Notes: generated by a model not told the origin, from the sequence alone. 64,000 bases of DNA from Serratia sp. AKBS12 (GCF_024793895.1 NZ_JANUSB010000017.1:248001-312000); one strand, 5' to 3'. Shown: positions 10,447 to 21,747, counted from the stretch's first letter. Translations and numbers: made by a program.

Positions 10447-11796
10447 TTATCCTTCCAGCTCAATCTTGGTCAGCACGTCGCGCAGCACCGGACCGTATTC
10501 ATACTTGCCGGGGCAGACGAAGGTGCACAACGCCAGATCTTCTTCATCCAGCTCCAGACAGCCCAGCGCCTGCGCGCTGTCGGTGTCGCCCGCCAGCAGA
10601 TCACGCAGCAGCAGCGTCGGCAAAATGTCCAGCGGCATCACCCGTTCGTAGTTGCCAATCGGCACCATCGAGCGTTCGCCACCGTTGGTGGTGGTCGAAA
10701 AGGCAAACAGCTTGCTCTTCAGGAAGTGGCCCAGGGTGGTGCGGGTGATGGTGAATTTGTTCGGCGACGGCAGTACCCAACCGAGCAGCTCTTTCTCTCG
10801 CCCTTCCAGCAGCACCGAAACCTGGCTATGAAAACGACCGAGATAGGCGCGTGGCCCAACGGCATGCACGCCGCTCAGCACCGAACCGGAAATCACGCGG
10901 TTTTCGCCGGCTTTCAGGCGCCCAGCCGTCAATTCGTCAAGGCTGGCACCCAGGCGGGTGCGCAGCAGCGTTGGCTGTTCAACCTGCGGCCCGGCCAGCG
11001 CGACAACGCGTTGGGTGTCGAGGCGCCCGGTAGTAAACAGCGTGCCAATGGCGATCACGTCCTGATAACCGATATGCCAGACGGTTTTCTTCAGGCTGAC
11101 CGGCTCCAGAAAGTGGATGTGCGTCCCTACCAGCCCGGCAGGGTGCGGCCCGGCGAATTCGTTATAGCTAATTTGCGGATTGCCGTTACCGCTCAGCGTA
11201 CCGCCTGCGGCCTGACTGACGTGGACTTTGCCGTCGGTCAGGCGGCTCAGCACCGTCAGACCGGCGTTAAAGGCCGCCAGCTGTTCGGCAACGATCACCT
11301 GCGGATCTGCCGCCAGCGGCTGGGTGTCCATGGCGGAAACAAAGATGGCCCGCGGTGTGCTGCCCGGACGTGGCGTTTTGCTGAATGGCCGGGTGCGCAG
11401 CGCGGTCCACAGGCCGCTGGCGATCAGTTCGCCTTCAACCGCACCGCGTTCCAGCAGCGGCAGATCGGCCGGCTGATAGCTGGCAAACTCGACCTGCTCG
11501 TCACCGCCGTTGGCGATTTCAATCACCACCGACTGCAACACGCGACGCTCGCCGCGATTGATCGCCACCACCTTGCCGCTGGCCGGTGCGGTGAACATGA
11601 CGCCGGGATTCTTTTTGTCTTCAAACAGCGCCTGGCCTTTCTTGACGCTGTCGCCTTCCTGCACCAGCATGGAGGGGCGCATGCCAACATACTCTTCCCC
11701 CAGCAGTGCCACATGCTTGAGTTGCGGGCCGTCCAGAATCACCTGAGCCGGCAAGCCGGCTATCGGCAGATCTAACCCTTGTCTGATTTTAATCAT
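10447..11796 (-). CDS. nqrA: Na+-NQR subunit A
   Basis: NqrA is the peripheral cytoplasmic subunit at the quinone end of the sodium-translocating NADH:quinone reductase. The 449-residue product begins [14 protein letters not shown], which is the family start; a 20-codon in-frame extension is not conserved. The rest is collinear with the family through [17 protein letters not shown] near the C-terminus. It is the first gene of nqrABCDEF-apbE-nqrM. No convincing Shine-Dalgarno sequence precedes this ATG (the bases just upstream read TACATCCT). Confidence 0.96.
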   Translation of the reverse strand: MIKIRQGLDLPIAGLPAQVILDGPQLKHVALLGEEYVGMRPSMLVQEGDSVKKGQALFEDKKNPGVMFTAPASGKVVAINRGERRVLQSVVIEIANGGDEQVEFASYQPADLPLLERGAVEGELIASGLWTALRTRPFSKTPRPGSTPRAIFVSAMDTQPLAADPQVIVAEQLAAFNAGLTVLSRLTDGKVHVSQAAGGTLSGNGNPQISYNEFAGPHPAGLVGTHIHFLEPVSLKKTVWHIGYQDVIAIGTLFTTGRLDTQRVVALAGPQVEQPTLLRTRLGASLDELTAGRLKAGENRVISGSVLSGVHAVGPRAYLGRFHSQVSVLLEGREKELLGWVLPSPNKFTITRTTLGHFLKSKLFAFSTTTNGGERSMVPIGNYERVMPLDILPTLLLRDLLAGDTDSAQALGCLELDEEDLALCTFVCPGKYEYGPVLRDVLTKIELEG

Positions 11797-12354
11797 AGGA
11801 TGTATACGATGTTTTATGGTTACACATGCCGTCGTGGCCAGGGCCAGTACCGACAATGCCAGGATTATGAGACGCTAAATATCGCCTCCGGGTTGGGTTC
11901 AACGGCATTGCGCCCAACGTGAATTCTCGGGTGAGGTAACGTTTATTTTCATGTGTTAACTCTTGTGTTCGCCATACCGCGCAACGACCAACGTATTGCT
12001 GCACATTAACGCCTATTGCTTGCGCACCGTTCGCGCATCAAAACCGTATCCCGGGCCATAGCAATACCGGGAGCGGCAGCCAGCGATGTTAACATTTTTC
12101 GCAACATTTTGCTTCATTCAGCAGTGACCTGAGTCAAGCAAACACAATTAAATTGCAGCGTAATTCACTCATTAATCGTAAAAAACTGGGGCTTAATTCA
12201 CTTTTATCGAGCTTTGTAGTTTTTTTATACATCTGCCATATTGATAAAAATAAACACGCTGGTAATCTGGCGGGGCATTAATGCAACAAAACACGTCAGT
12301 GGCATGCGGGTGAACCTGATTTCGCCGGCAGATAAATATAAGCAGGAATAATTA
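11797..12354. promoter_or_regulatory. nqr-yafK divergent intergenic region
   Basis: This region of 558 bp contains no supported gene. It must hold the nqr operon promoter and leader on the minus strand and the yafK promoter on the plus strand. A plausible yafK promoter is TTGATA at 12241 with TAATCT at 12263 (16-bp spacer). The 9-mer TAATTCACT occurs twice, at 12161 and 12194, in an AT-rich part. No terminator or riboswitch fold was recognised. Confidence 0.4.
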
Positions 12355-13131
12355 ATGAGCAGAATCGCGCTGTTGTTTGCGATGCTTTTTTCTATGCCGA
12401 TGATCACGGCCTGCAGCGCGAGCGAGCAGGTGCCGGAAACGCCGGTGGTTAAACAGCAATTGTTGGGTTCGCCGGTCTATATACAGATATTCAAAGAAGA
12501 ACGTAAGCTGGAGCTATACGCCAAGATGGGTAATCAATTCCGGCTGGTGAATACCTTCCCGATCTGTAACTACTCCGGCGGCCTCGGTCCCAAGCGTCGA
12601 GAAGGCGACTTTAAAAGCCCCGAAGGCTTTTATAGCGTTGATGCACGCCATCTGAAACCGGACAGCAAATATTATCGCGCCATCAATATTGGTTTCCCGA
12701 ATGATTACGATCGGGCGCAAGGTTATTCCGGCGCCTATTTAATGATCCACGGCGAATGCAAATCGATTGGTTGCTACGCGATGACCAACGACTATATGGA
12801 CGAAATTTATCGTTACGTCGAAGCGGCGTTTGCCTACGGTCAGAGCCGGGTGAACATCAGCATCTATCCGTTCCGCATGACCGAGAAAAACCTGCAACGT
12901 CACCGCTCGTCGTCCTACGCCAGCTTCTGGCGCCAGTTGAAACCGGGTTATGACTACTTTGTCAAAAACCACCAGCCGCCGATGATGGGCGTCGCCAACG
13001 GCCAGTACGTACTGGGTAAACCGCTGATGGCCAGCGGGCAGGCTACCACGCTGTTTGCCTCGACCGCGGAGCCGGCTGCGGCAAAAACCAATCCGTTTTC
13101 AGCCTCCCAGCCGCTCACCGTAGTGAAATAA
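12355..13131 (+). CDS. yafK: YafK-type L,D-transpeptidase-fold enzyme (DpaA/LdtF)
   Basis: Members of this YkuD-fold family act on murein; E. coli YafK (DpaA/LdtF) releases Braun lipoprotein from peptidoglycan. The 258-residue protein has the catalytic signature [14 protein letters not shown], with His132 and nucleophile Cys140. The N-terminal hydrophobic segment ends in ITAC (Cys20), which fits a lipobox, so the protein may be lipid-anchored. A low-complexity Ala/Thr-rich tail follows the domain. The 3' end overlaps convergent yafJ by 33 bp. Confidence 0.9.
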   Translation: MSRIALLFAMLFSMPMITACSASEQVPETPVVKQQLLGSPVYIQIFKEERKLELYAKMGNQFRLVNTFPICNYSGGLGPKRREGDFKSPEGFYSVDARHLKPDSKYYRAINIGFPNDYDRAQGYSGAYLMIHGECKSIGCYAMTNDYMDEIYRYVEAAFAYGQSRVNISIYPFRMTEKNLQRHRSSSYASFWRQLKPGYDYFVKNHQPPMMGVANGQYVLGKPLMASGQATTLFASTAEPAAAKTNPFSASQPLTVVK

Positions 13132-13869
13132 CGCGTACTCGCCTGGCGCAATCTTGTGCCAGGTTTCGTTGCCGGTCAGCGGTTGGGTGGCAATCACCGT
13201 TACCACGTCGTTCGGCGTGGTCTGCCGCTGAAAATCAATCTCCACATCATGATCGAGCAGCGTTGCCTTGCCAAACGGTGCACGGCGGGTGATCCAGTAC
13301 AGGTTGGTCGAGCAAAATGCCATCACGTACTTGCCGTCCGACAACAGCATATTGAACACTCCCTTCTGCCGCAGCCGATCGGCCAGTAAGGCGATATAGC
13401 GAAATACCGCCGGCCAACTGCTCGGCGTGCGCGGGTATTTCAACGACAGTTGATGCAACAGCCAGCAGAAGGCGTATTCACTGTCGGTCTGCCCCACCGG
13501 GCGGAAATTGCCGGTTTCCAGACGACGATAACCTTTCAGTTGGCCGTTGTGCGCGTAAGTCCAGTTGCGCCCCCACAGTTCGCGGGTAAACGGATGGGTA
13601 TTTTCCAACGCCACTTCGCCGCGATTGGCCTGCCGAATGTGCGACACTACCGCACAGGATTTGATCGGGTACTCCTGCACCAGGCGCGCAATCGGCGAGT
13701 TAAAGCTGGGCTGCGGATCCTTGAACGTGCGACAGCCGTTGCCTTCATAAAAGGTAATGCCCCAACCATCCTTATGTGGCCCGGTGCGGCCACCGCGCTG
13801 AACCAGCCCGGTAAAACTGAAGCAAATATCGGTAGGTACGTTAGCGCTCATCCCGAGCAGTTCACACAT
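13099..13869 (-). CDS. yafJ: Class II glutamine amidotransferase YafJ
   Basis: YafJ is an Ntn-type glutaminase-domain protein of unknown substrate. Starting at 13869 gives [19 protein letters not shown], with Cys2 placed to become the N-terminal nucleophile after Met removal; the upstream ten codons would bury it. The 256-residue length matches E. coli YafJ (255). Glutamine-site motifs such as [16 protein letters not shown] and [10 protein letters not shown] are conserved. It lies between yafK and gmhA as in E. coli. Confidence 0.93.
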   Translation of the reverse strand: MCELLGMSANVPTDICFSFTGLVQRGGRTGPHKDGWGITFYEGNGCRTFKDPQPSFNSPIARLVQEYPIKSCAVVSHIRQANRGEVALENTHPFTRELWGRNWTYAHNGQLKGYRRLETGNFRPVGQTDSEYAFCWLLHQLSLKYPRTPSSWPAVFRYIALLADRLRQKGVFNMLLSDGKYVMAFCSTNLYWITRRAPFGKATLLDHDVEIDFQRQTTPNDVVTVIATQPLTGNETWHKIAPGEYALFHYGERLGG

Positions 13870-13968
13870 CGAAAGCCACTCCTCAACCACACGGGTCACT
13901 GAATCATGCGGGCCGGCGTACCGTGCCCGACATCATCGACGCAGGGGGCCTTGGGCCCCCGGCCGGTA

Positions 13969-14550
13969 TTACACCTTCACCATCTCTTTTTCGATCAGCT
14001 GAATCAAGATGTGAATCGCCTTGATATGAATTTCCTGGATGCGGTCAGCGTAACCAAAGTGCGGCACGCGAATTTCCACATCGGCGGAACCGGCCATTTT
14101 ACCGCCGTCTTTGCCGGTCAGCGTAATCACCTTCATGCCTTTGGCACGCGCGGCATCAATCGCCTTGATGATGTTGCCCGAATTGCCGGAAGTCGAAATG
14201 CCCAACAGCACGTCGCCTTCACGCCCGACCGCTTCCACGTAACGGGAGAACACGAAGTCATAGCCGAAGTCGTTGCTGACGCAAGACAGGTGGCTGACGT
14301 CGGAAATGGCAATCGCCGGGTAGCCAGGGCGGTTTTCGCGATAGCGACCGGTCAGCTCTTCGGCAAAGTGCATCGCGTCACAGTGGGAACCGCCGTTGCC
14401 GCAGGAAATCACTTTCCCGCCGGCCTTGAAAGCATCAGCCAGTAACACCGCAGCGCGTTGAATCGCCTCGATATTGGCATCGTCATTGATAAATTTCGCC
14501 AGCGTATCCGCCGCTTCGTTCAGTTCACTACGAATCAGATCGTGGTACAT
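13969..14550 (-). CDS. gmhA: Phosphoheptose isomerase (sedoheptulose 7-phosphate isomerase)
   Basis: GmhA makes D-glycero-D-manno-heptose 7-phosphate, the first step in building the heptose of the LPS inner core. The 193-residue protein has the SIS-domain motif [18 protein letters not shown], with catalytic Glu65, the phosphate loop [11 protein letters not shown], and His180 in IKAIH. The start at 14550 gives the family N-terminus [13 protein letters not shown]; 56 in-frame codons upstream are not conserved. It is divergent from fadE, as in E. coli. Confidence 0.97.
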   Translation of the reverse strand: MYHDLIRSELNEAADTLAKFINDDANIEAIQRAAVLLADAFKAGGKVISCGNGGSHCDAMHFAEELTGRYRENRPGYPAIAISDVSHLSCVSNDFGYDFVFSRYVEAVGREGDVLLGISTSGNSGNIIKAIDAARAKGMKVITLTGKDGGKMAGSADVEIRVPHFGYADRIQEIHIKAIHILIQLIEKEMVKV

Positions 14551-14759
14551 GAGGGAGCCTCTTTTTATCGTCAATCTTCCGCTGGGCAGTGTAACGGATC
14601 GTGGAAACACCGAGAAGCGCTGTGAAGCAAACTCCGCGCAGGTTGAAAAAGCAGAGAGTTTTTTGACCGTCGGTGCTGTCAGTTTGTGACCCAAGTTGTA
14701 ATTAAAGTGTAAATGCATTGATAAAAATAGTGGTATGGACTAAAACCAATAGATACAAC

Positions 14760-14776
14760 AACAGGTCAGACCTCTT
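14760..14776 (+). promoter_or_regulatory. FadR operator of fadE
   Basis: The 17-mer AACAGGTCAGACCTCTT carries the FadR core GGTCNGACC and lies 20 bp before the fadE start. FadR bound here should repress fadE until long-chain acyl-CoA is present. Confidence 0.75.
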
Positions 14777-14796
14777 ACTACTTCGGAGCTTCAACT

Positions 14797-17253
14797 ATGA
14801 TGGTTCTCAGTATTGTTATCCTGCTGGCACTCATCAGCGTGCTGTTTTATCACCGGGTGAGTCTCACCCTCAGCAGTCTGATATTGCTGGCCTACACCGC
14901 CGCCATGGGCGCTACCGGCCTGTGGAGCTTCTGGATGCTGTTGCCGCTGGCGATAATCCTGCTGCCGCTGAATATCACGTCGCTACGCCGGTCGATGCTG
15001 TCTGCACCGGCATTGCGCGCATTCCGCAAAGTGATGCCGCCAATGTCGACCACCGAAAAAGAAGCCATCGAAGCCGGCACCACCTGGTGGGAAGGCGATC
15101 TGTTCCGCGGCTCGCCGGACTGGAACAAGCTGCACAACTACCCGCAACCGACACTGACCGAAGAAGAGCAGGCGTTTATCGATGGGCCGGTAGAAGAAGC
15201 CTGTCGCATGGCGAACGACTTCCAGATCACTCATGAACTGGCCGATCTGCCACCAGAACTGTGGGCCTATCTGAAGGAGCATCGTTTCTTTGCGATGATC
15301 ATCAAAAAGGAATACGGCGGCCTTGAGTTCTCGCCTTATGCGCAGGCACGCGTGCTGCAAAAACTGGCGGGCGTCTCCGGTATTCTGGCCATCACCGTCG
15401 GCGTACCCAACTCGCTCGGCCCGGGCGAACTGCTGCAACATTACGGCACCGATGAACAAAAAGACCATTATCTGCCAGGTCTGGCGCGCGGCGATGAAAT
15501 CCCGTGCTTTGCCCTGACCAGCCCGGAAGCCGGTTCCGATGCCGGCGCAATTCCGGATGTCGGCACCGTCTGCATGGGCGAATGGCAAGGCAAGCAGGTA
15601 TTGGGCATGCGCCTGACCTGGAACAAACGCTACATTACGCTGGCACCGGTGGCCACCGTGCTGGGTCTGGCCTTCAAGCTGTACGATCCGAACCGCCTGT
15701 TGAGCGACAACGAATCGCCGGGCATCACCTGTGCGCTGATCCCGACCAGCACGCCCGGCGTGGAAATCGGCAACCGCCACTTCCCGCTGAACGTACCGTT
15801 CCAGAACGGCCCAACGCGCGGCAGCGACGTGTTCGTGCCTATCGACTACATTATCGGCGGGCCAAAAATGGCCGGCCAGGGCTGGCGCATGCTGGTTGAA
15901 TGTCTGTCCGTCGGCCGCGGCATCACCCTGCCCTCCAACTCGACCGGCAGCGTCAAGTCACTGGCGTTGGGGATTGGCGCCTACGCGCACATCCGCCGTC
16001 AGTTCAAAATGTCGATCGGCAAAATGGAAGGGATCGAAGAGCCGTTGGCGCGTATCGCGGGCAATACCTATGTGATGGACGCCGCTGCGTCACTGATAAC
16101 CTACGGTCTGATGCAGGGTGAGAAACCGGCAGTGCTGTCGGCGATTGTCAAATACCACTGTACCCACCGTGGCCAGCAGGCAATTATTGACGCGATGGAT
16201 ATCGCCGGCGGTAAAGGCATTATGCTGGGCGAATCCAACTTCCTGGCGCGAGCCTATCAGGGAGCGCCGATCGCCATCACGGTGGAAGGCGCCAATATCC
16301 TGACCCGCACCATGATGATCTTTGGCCAGGGCGCCATTCGCTGCCATCCTTACGTTCTGGATGAAATGGCGGCGGCGCAGAATAACGATCTGGCCGCCTT
16401 CGACAAGGCGCTGTTCGGCCATCTGGGTCACGTTGGCAGCAGCAAGGTGCGCAGTTTCTGGCTTGGCCTGACCAACGGTCGCACCAGTAGCGCACCTACC
16501 AAAGACGCCACCCGCCGCTACTATCAGCAGTTGAACCGCCTGAGTGCCAACCTGGCGCTGCTGTCCGACGTCTCGATGGGGGTGCTGGGCGGCAGCCTGA
16601 AACGCCGCGAACGAATCTCGGCGCGCCTCGGCGATATTCTCAGCCAGATGTACCTGGCCTCCGCCACGCTGAAACGCTATGAGGATGAAGGCCGTCAAAA
16701 AGAGGATCTGCCGCTGGTACATTGGGGTGTGCAGGACAGTCTGCATCAGGCTGAGCAGGCGCTGGACGATCTGCTGCGCAACTTCCCGAACCGCTTTATC
16801 GCCGGTGCGATGCGTCTGGTTATCTTCCCGTTTGGCCGCGTGCATACCGCACCGTCCGATCGCCTGGATCATCAGCTGGCGAAAATTCTGCAGGTGCCTT
16901 CTGCCACCCGTAGCCGTTTGGGGCGCGGCCAGTACCTGACGGCCAGCGAGCATAATCCGATCGGCCTGCTGGAAGCCGCATTGCTTGACGTGATTGCCGC
17001 CGAGCCGATCCACGCTCGCCTGAGCAAGGAAGCCGGCAAAAACCTGCCGTTCACCCGCCTCGATCGTTTGGCGCAGCGTGCGCTGGAAGAAGGCAAGATC
17101 AATGCCGACGAAGCGAAGATCCTGACCAAAGCGGAGGAAAGCCGTCTGCGTTCAATCAATGTCGATGACTTTGCCCCTGACGCGCTGGCGGCGCAACGGC
17201 CGGAAAAGCCGCAGCAGCAGGAGAAACGCCAGCAGCACACTGAAGCAGCCTGA
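14797..17253 (+). CDS. fadE: Acyl-CoA dehydrogenase FadE
   Basis: FadE catalyses the first step of each beta-oxidation cycle, making trans-2-enoyl-CoA. The 818-residue protein is close to E. coli FadE (814). Two N-terminal membrane segments (about residues 3-16 and 25-60) precede the acyl-CoA dehydrogenase domain. Recognisable segments are [34 protein letters not shown] and [19 protein letters not shown] Gln/Glu/Lys-rich tail ends the protein. The FadR box upstream indicates fatty-acid induction, and the gene is closed by a strong terminator. Confidence 0.97.
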   Translation: MMVLSIVILLALISVLFYHRVSLTLSSLILLAYTAAMGATGLWSFWMLLPLAIILLPLNITSLRRSMLSAPALRAFRKVMPPMSTTEKEAIEAGTTWWEGDLFRGSPDWNKLHNYPQPTLTEEEQAFIDGPVEEACRMANDFQITHELADLPPELWAYLKEHRFFAMIIKKEYGGLEFSPYAQARVLQKLAGVSGILAITVGVPNSLGPGELLQHYGTDEQKDHYLPGLARGDEIPCFALTSPEAGSDAGAIPDVGTVCMGEWQGKQVLGMRLTWNKRYITLAPVATVLGLAFKLYDPNRLLSDNESPGITCALIPTSTPGVEIGNRHFPLNVPFQNGPTRGSDVFVPIDYIIGGPKMAGQGWRMLVECLSVGRGITLPSNSTGSVKSLALGIGAYAHIRRQFKMSIGKMEGIEEPLARIAGNTYVMDAAASLITYGLMQGEKPAVLSAIVKYHCTHRGQQAIIDAMDIAGGKGIMLGESNFLARAYQGAPIAITVEGANILTRTMMIFGQGAIRCHPYVLDEMAAAQNNDLAAFDKALFGHLGHVGSSKVRSFWLGLTNGRTSSAPTKDATRRYYQQLNRLSANLALLSDVSMGVLGGSLKRRERISARLGDILSQMYLASATLKRYEDEGRQKEDLPLVHWGVQDSLHQAEQALDDLLRNFPNRFIAGAMRLVIFPFGRVHTAPSDRLDHQLAKILQVPSATRSRLGRGQYLTASEHNPIGLLEAALLDVIAAEPIHARLSKEAGKNLPFTRLDRLAQRALEEGKINADEAKILTKAEESRLRSINVDDFAPDALAAQRPEKPQQQEKRQQHTEAA

Positions 17254-17274
17254 ATCACCAACACGTAAGTAAAA

Positions 17275-17300
17275 GGGGCGATAGATATCGCCCCTTTTTT
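17275..17300 (+). terminator. fadE terminator
   Basis: The perfect 8-bp stem GGGGCGAT/ATCGCCCC with a 4-nt loop is followed by six T residues. AAAA before the stem may let it also act on mtnK from the other side. Confidence 0.85.
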
Positions 17301-17315
17301 GCTGCCCGTTGGTAG

Positions 17316-18515
17316 TTAACCATGCTGGCGAATGCGCGCCAGCAATGCGTCGATGTGCTCGATCTGCGGAGCATTGACCATCAGTGCACGGCCAAGACTC
17401 AGCGCGTTGCGCTGACACTCAAGGCGCATATCGGCATCTTCGATGCTATCCAGATCGGCCACGTGCGCCAGCCCGATGGTGCGACGGACCAGTTCGCTAC
17501 CGCAATACCCTACTGCGTCGATCCAGACCTGACGCAGAAACTGCTCGGCATAGCCCGGCGTCGCCAGCGTGATATCGCGGGTTTTCTGCTGGCACAGCGC
17601 CAGGAAACGATCGGCGAAAATCAGCCACAGTTCGCGAATATCCTGCAGGCGCTGTTCGCGGCCAGCGGCGGCGTCACGTGGGCCGAACAGCCCCGGCAGG
17701 CCGCAGTAATTGAGCAGAAGATTGCCCAGCGCGGTACCCACGTCAAAACCGATCGGACCATAAAAACCGAACTCGGCGTCGATCGCCTTCAGCTTGCCTT
17801 CGGCGACGAACACCGAGCCGCTATGAATGTCACCGTGCAGCAGCGCTTCAGCCTTGCTGAGAAAACGCTGCTTGAGGCCGGCAACCGCCAGTTTCAACGC
17901 CACGTCTTGCCGCAGCTCGCCTACCTGCGGCAACAATGCCGCGTCGAAGTTATTTCGCTCATGCTCGATGTAAGGATCGGTGAAGAACAGATCTTCGGTG
18001 ATCTGGCACAGCTCCGGGTTGGTGAAGCGGCTCACCTGCGCCTTTTTCTGTTGAGCATCCTGATAAAAATCAGAAGTATGAAACAGCGTCTGCGCCAAAT
18101 ACTCTGCCAGTTGGCCGGCGGCCAACGGATAATAGTGACCGTTAATCAGTTCATGACGCCAGATACGGTGGTCGGAAAGGTCTTCCTGCACCATTACCGC
18201 CAGTTCGGCATCGTGGTGCAGCACGTTAACGGTGTGTCGCGGGCAGAAGCCGCCATGCACCAGCAGCGTTTCCGCTTCGATACGTGCGCGATCGAGCGTC
18301 AACGGCCAGGATTCTCCCACACAGCGTACATACGGCAACGCCTGTTTGACGATCACCCGGCTGGTGCCTGCGTCATCAAGGATCTTGAATACCAGATTCA
18401 AATTGCCGTCGCCAATTTCTTCGGCGCTGACCAACGCTTTTGGATCGGCAACCTGCCCGTACTGGCGGGCATATTCAACGGCATCGGCAGCGGTAAAGGT
18501 ACGATAAAGCGACAT
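17316..18515 (-). CDS. mtnK: 5-methylthioribose kinase
   Basis: MtnK phosphorylates methylthioribose to methylthioribose 1-phosphate, the entry to methionine salvage when MTA is cleaved by MTA/SAH nucleosidase. The 399-residue protein shows the kinase-like fold motifs [14 protein letters not shown] (nucleotide loop), [13 protein letters not shown] (catalytic loop) and [15 protein letters not shown] (metal-binding). The start at 18515 (MSLYRTF) follows GAGGGGTTGTG; a longer in-frame ORF is not supported. It is divergent from mtnA across an array of MetJ boxes. Confidence 0.95.
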   Translation of the reverse strand: MSLYRTFTAADAVEYARQYGQVADPKALVSAEEIGDGNLNLVFKILDDAGTSRVIVKQALPYVRCVGESWPLTLDRARIEAETLLVHGGFCPRHTVNVLHHDAELAVMVQEDLSDHRIWRHELINGHYYPLAAGQLAEYLAQTLFHTSDFYQDAQQKKAQVSRFTNPELCQITEDLFFTDPYIEHERNNFDAALLPQVGELRQDVALKLAVAGLKQRFLSKAEALLHGDIHSGSVFVAEGKLKAIDAEFGFYGPIGFDVGTALGNLLLNYCGLPGLFGPRDAAAGREQRLQDIRELWLIFADRFLALCQQKTRDITLATPGYAEQFLRQVWIDAVGYCGSELVRRTIGLAHVADLDSIEDADMRLECQRNALSLGRALMVNAPQIEHIDALLARIRQHG

Positions 18516-18689
18516 CACAACCCCTCTGGCAAATACCCCCCCGGTGTCACGCCGCATCGTTGCCACCAGCCCAACACCGGCAAGTAGCCAGGCCGCTGCC
18601 GGCGCGGTGCCATTGCGTTGGCACTGGTCATCTGCCGCCACGATGCAACATAAACAAGGAAAGGTGTAGACGTGGTAACTTCAATATTT

Positions 18690-18729
18690 AGACATTTAAG
18701 CATTCGGACGTCTATACATCCGGATGTCA
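18690..18729. promoter_or_regulatory. Tandem MetJ boxes (mtnK-mtnA operator)
   Basis: Five adjoining 8-mers match the metbox AGACGTCT to different degrees: AGACATTT 6/8, AAGCATTC 3/8, GGACGTCT 7/8, ATACATCC 5/8 and GGATGTCA 5/8. A separate AGACGTGG lies at 18668. MetJ binds such tandem arrays cooperatively with S-adenosylmethionine, so both divergent mtn genes should be repressed when methionine is plentiful. Confidence 0.75.
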
Positions 18730-18785
18730 TGTTGGCAGAATAGCGCCATAGATGCAATATGATCGCAACAAGGATTTAACTGATT

Positions 18786-19814
18786 ATGCGCACGCTTAAC
18801 ACCACCAGTTTGATACTGCGAGACAACCAACTCTGGATCCTCGATCAACAGGCATTGCCACAAGAAAAGCGCTGGTGCTCCAGCAACAGCGTGGAGGAAC
18901 TGGTTGGGCATATTCACGCCCTGCGGGTACGCGGTGCGCCGCTGATCGGCCTGTCCGCCAGTTTGCTATTGGCCCTGCTGGCCGAACGCGGCCTGCCGCG
19001 CGACCAACTGGCTGAGGCATTGGCCACGCTGCGCGCAGCGCGACCGACCGCGGTCAATCTGATGAATAACCTCGATCGCATCAAGCTGGCGCTGGAGCAA
19101 CCCGACTGGGTGGCGGCCATGACCACAGAAGCCTTGCGGCTGGTGGAGGAAGACCGTGCGCTGTGCGACAGCATTGCCGATCGCGGCGCGGCGCTGGTCA
19201 CCCCTGGTAGCCGTCTGCTGACGCACTGCAATACCGGTGGGCTGGCAACTGCCGGCATCGGCACCGCCATCGGCGTGCTGTTGCGTGCCCATCAGCAGGG
19301 TCATGTCGCGCAGGTGTGGGTCGATGAAACACGGCCGCTGCTGCAAGGAGGTCGCCTTACCGCCTGGGAACTGGGTGAACTGGGTATCCCTTATCGGCTG
19401 ATCTGCGACTCGATGGCTGCCGGCCTGATGGCGCAGGGCAAAGTGGATGCGGTGTGGGTCGGCGCTGACCGCATCGCTGCCAACGGTGACGTCGCCAACA
19501 AAATCGGCACTTACAGCCTGGCGGTGCTGGCGCATTATCATGGCATTCCGTTTTACGTGGCCGCCCCCCACACCACTCACGATGCACATTGCCCAAACGG
19601 TGCGGCGATCCCGATAGAACAGCGCGCCGCCGCAGAAGTGACCGGCGTCGCCGGCAGCTTTGGCAGTTGCCAATGGGCGCCAGCCGATGCGCAGGTCGAC
19701 AACCCGGCCTTCGACGTCACGCCGGCGGCGTTAATCAGCGCTTGGGTACTAGACTGTGGCGTGATCCGGCCAGAGCAGGTTAACGACGGGATCTTCCAGC
19801 GAGCGCTGGTCTAG
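18786..19814 (+). CDS. mtnA: Methylthioribose-1-phosphate isomerase
   Basis: MtnA converts methylthioribose 1-phosphate to methylthioribulose 1-phosphate. The 342-residue protein belongs to the eIF2B-like family. The catalytic Cys148 lies in [14 protein letters not shown] and the catalytic Asp228 in [13 protein letters not shown], matching the known Cys/Asp pair of the family. Substrate-loop motif RVRGAPLIG is near residue 50. AAGGA precedes the start. It is the only gene of its unit and is divergent from mtnK under the shared MetJ boxes. Confidence 0.95.
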   Translation: MRTLNTTSLILRDNQLWILDQQALPQEKRWCSSNSVEELVGHIHALRVRGAPLIGLSASLLLALLAERGLPRDQLAEALATLRAARPTAVNLMNNLDRIKLALEQPDWVAAMTTEALRLVEEDRALCDSIADRGAALVTPGSRLLTHCNTGGLATAGIGTAIGVLLRAHQQGHVAQVWVDETRPLLQGGRLTAWELGELGIPYRLICDSMAAGLMAQGKVDAVWVGADRIAANGDVANKIGTYSLAVLAHYHGIPFYVAAPHTTHDAHCPNGAAIPIEQRAAAEVTGVAGSFGSCQWAPADAQVDNPAFDVTPAALISAWVLDCGVIRPEQVNDGIFQRALV

Positions 19815-19891
19815 CGACCCCGCTGTCGGTGCGCCTGGCAGGCGTGTTGGCGGCCTGCCTCTCCGATCGGCGGTCGCAGCGCGGCATGGCG

Positions 19892-20434
19892 TCAGTCGAG
19901 ACGCGGATAGGCATCGGCGATGCTGTCGCCGGTGAAATGCGCGATCCAACCTTCCGGATTATCAAACAGGCGAATGGCGGTAAAGTTCGGCGCAGATCCC
20001 ATATCAAACCAGTGACGGGTATCGGCCGGTACCGAAATCAGATCGTTTTTTTCGCACAGGATCTGATAAATCCTGCCGTTCAGGTGCAAACAAAACAGCC
20101 CTGTCCCCTCGACGAAAAATCGCACTTCGTCTTCACCATGGGTATGTTCCGACAGGAATTTCTGCCTCAGCGCCTCGCGCTGGAGATTATCCGGCCGCAT
20201 GCTGATCACGTCCCAGCTTTGGTAGCCCTTTTCCGCCACCAGCCGATCGATCTCATGCTGATACGCGGCAATCACCGCCTCCGGCTGCGGGTTGGCCCCC
20301 AAATCGCGATCTGCCTGCCAGCGTTCAAAACGCACCCCAATCTCCGCCAGTTGCCGCTGGATCGCCTCGGCGTCACGGCTATGCCACAGCGGCTGTTGCG
20401 GCTCACTGTCGCTGAAAATGGTTAATCCACTCAT
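19892..20434 (-). CDS. mtnD: Acireductone dioxygenase
   Basis: MtnD is a cupin enzyme that oxidises acireductone to formate and 2-keto-4-methylthiobutyrate (Fe form) or to a CO-releasing off-pathway product (Ni form). The 180-residue protein has metal ligands His97, His99 and Glu103 (EHTHGEDEV) and His141 (DTRHWFDMG), one position off the Klebsiella enzyme numbering. It overlaps mtnC by 4 bp and ends the mtnBCD operon. Confidence 0.95.
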   Translation of the reverse strand: MSGLTIFSDSEPQQPLWHSRDAEAIQRQLAEIGVRFERWQADRDLGANPQPEAVIAAYQHEIDRLVAEKGYQSWDVISMRPDNLQREALRQKFLSEHTHGEDEVRFFVEGTGLFCLHLNGRIYQILCEKNDLISVPADTRHWFDMGSAPNFTAIRLFDNPEGWIAHFTGDSIADAYPRLD

Positions 20435-21120
20435 CCGGCAAACTCCTCTATCACGATCTGGTCGAAACGGTTAACTTGCGGATGCCGGCTCTGTTCGTCA
20501 GCGTCATCGCGGATCAGCTGGCAAGTTTGCCAACCGGCAGCGCGCGCGGCGTCCAGCTCCTGGCGTATGTCAGACAAAAACAGCAGTTCCGCCGGTACAA
20601 TGCCAATCTGCTGGGCAATGTTGCGGTATGAAACCTCTTCGCGCTTGGCACCGACCCGGGTATCAAAGTAGCCGCAAAACAGCGACTGCAAATCGCCCGC
20701 CTCGCTGTAGCCAAACAGCAGTTGCTGCGCTTCCACCGAACCGGAAGAATAGACGTACAGCCGGATGCCCCGTTGCTGCCAGGCCGCCAGTTGTGCGGCA
20801 ACCTCGGGGTACAGATGACCGCGAAAATCGCCGTCGTGATAGCCGCTGCGCCAGATGATGCCCTGCAACGCCTTGAGGGCGGTGGATTTGCGATCTTCAT
20901 CCATAAAACGATACAGCGCGGCAATCAACAGCTCGCTATCGGCATGCGGCTGCTGGAGCTCGCTACGCAATGCCGCCAGCGCGGCGGCCACCTCAGCCTC
21001 ATTGGCATGTTGGCGAACATAGTCCGCCAGGCGTTCGCGAGCATAGGGGAACAGCACCTGATGGACAAAGCGGATATCGCTGGTGGTGCCTTCAATATCG
21101 GTAACGATGGCGCGGATCAT
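20431..21120 (-). CDS. mtnC: Enolase-phosphatase E1
   Basis: MtnC is a bifunctional HAD-family enzyme that enolises and dephosphorylates 2,3-diketo-5-methylthiopentyl 1-phosphate to acireductone. The 229-residue protein starts [15 protein letters not shown], containing the specialised HAD motif I (DIEGTT) of this family. Motif II is in [11 protein letters not shown] and the acidic motif in [13 protein letters not shown]. It overlaps mtnB by 4 bp at its start and mtnD by 4 bp at its end, so the three are translationally coupled. Confidence 0.95.
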   Translation of the reverse strand: MIRAIVTDIEGTTSDIRFVHQVLFPYARERLADYVRQHANEAEVAAALAALRSELQQPHADSELLIAALYRFMDEDRKSTALKALQGIIWRSGYHDGDFRGHLYPEVAAQLAAWQQRGIRLYVYSSGSVEAQQLLFGYSEAGDLQSLFCGYFDTRVGAKREEVSYRNIAQQIGIVPAELLFLSDIRQELDAARAAGWQTCQLIRDDADEQSRHPQVNRFDQIVIEEFAG

Positions 21121-21731
21121 TTCGCCTCCAGCAAACGTCGTTGCAGTTCACACTGGAACAGGAATTCCAGTCCCTCAAGATGACGGCGCGCTTCCGCGAC
21201 CTGACGCCCCCAGCAATAGAGGCCGTGGCCGCGCACCAGAAAACCATACCGGATAGGCGACGCGGCGGCCGCTGCCGCCACCCGCTCGGCCAGGCGGGGA
21301 ATATCCTGATCGTTATCGAAGATCGGGATATTCACGCCGTCGAGATGGCTACGCTGCCCGCTGAGCGACTTTTGCATTTCATACCCTTGCAGCAGTAGCG
21401 CGCCGCTTTTTTCCACCCGCGACAGCACCGTGGCATTGACCGAATGGGTATGCAAAATGGCGCCGACCTGCGGATAGAGACGATAGATTAGCGTATGCAG
21501 CCCGGTTTCAGCCGACGGCGTGCGGCCGCTCGGCGCATGGTTATCGGCGATATTCACCCGCAACAGGTCGTGCTCGCTCAGGCTGCCCTTGTCTTTGCCT
21601 GACTCGGTCACCAGACAGCCTTCGGCATCCAGACGCAGCGACATATTGCCACCGGTTGCCGGACACCAGCCCTTGTCGCCAATCCAGTGGCAGGCAGCCA
21701 ACAGCGCCTGCAGTTGTGAATTTTCCGTCAT
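21117..21731 (-). CDS. mtnB: Methylthioribulose-1-phosphate dehydratase
   Basis: MtnB is a zinc enzyme of the class II aldolase/adducin family that removes water from methylthioribulose 1-phosphate. The 204-residue protein shows the zinc motif [14 protein letters not shown] and a further histidine in [12 protein letters not shown]. It is the first gene of mtnBCD and is divergent from mtnE. MetJ boxes lie just above its start codon. Confidence 0.94.
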   Translation of the reverse strand: MTENSQLQALLAACHWIGDKGWCPATGGNMSLRLDAEGCLVTESGKDKGSLSEHDLLRVNIADNHAPSGRTPSAETGLHTLIYRLYPQVGAILHTHSVNATVLSRVEKSGALLLQGYEMQKSLSGQRSHLDGVNIPIFDNDQDIPRLAERVAAAAAASPIRYGFLVRGHGLYCWGRQVAEARRHLEGLEFLFQCELQRRLLEAK

Positions 21732-21747
21732 GCGATTTCCTGAATAT

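Noticed and set aside
9676..11775. 699-codon plus-strand open frame
   Set aside because: It is antisense to nqrB and nqrA, lacks any domain-like pattern and arises from high GC content.
12161..12202. Repeated TAATTCACT as a defined operator
   Set aside because: A 9-bp repeat in AT-rich DNA can occur by chance, so it is mentioned only as an observation.
17322..18587. 421-codon plus-strand open frame
   Set aside because: It is antisense to mtnK throughout and shows no conserved motif.
19837..19859. Hairpin GGCAGGC/GCCTGCC between mtnA and mtnD as a terminator
   Set aside because: The loop is nine bases and no T-run follows on either strand, so support is too weak to list as a feature.
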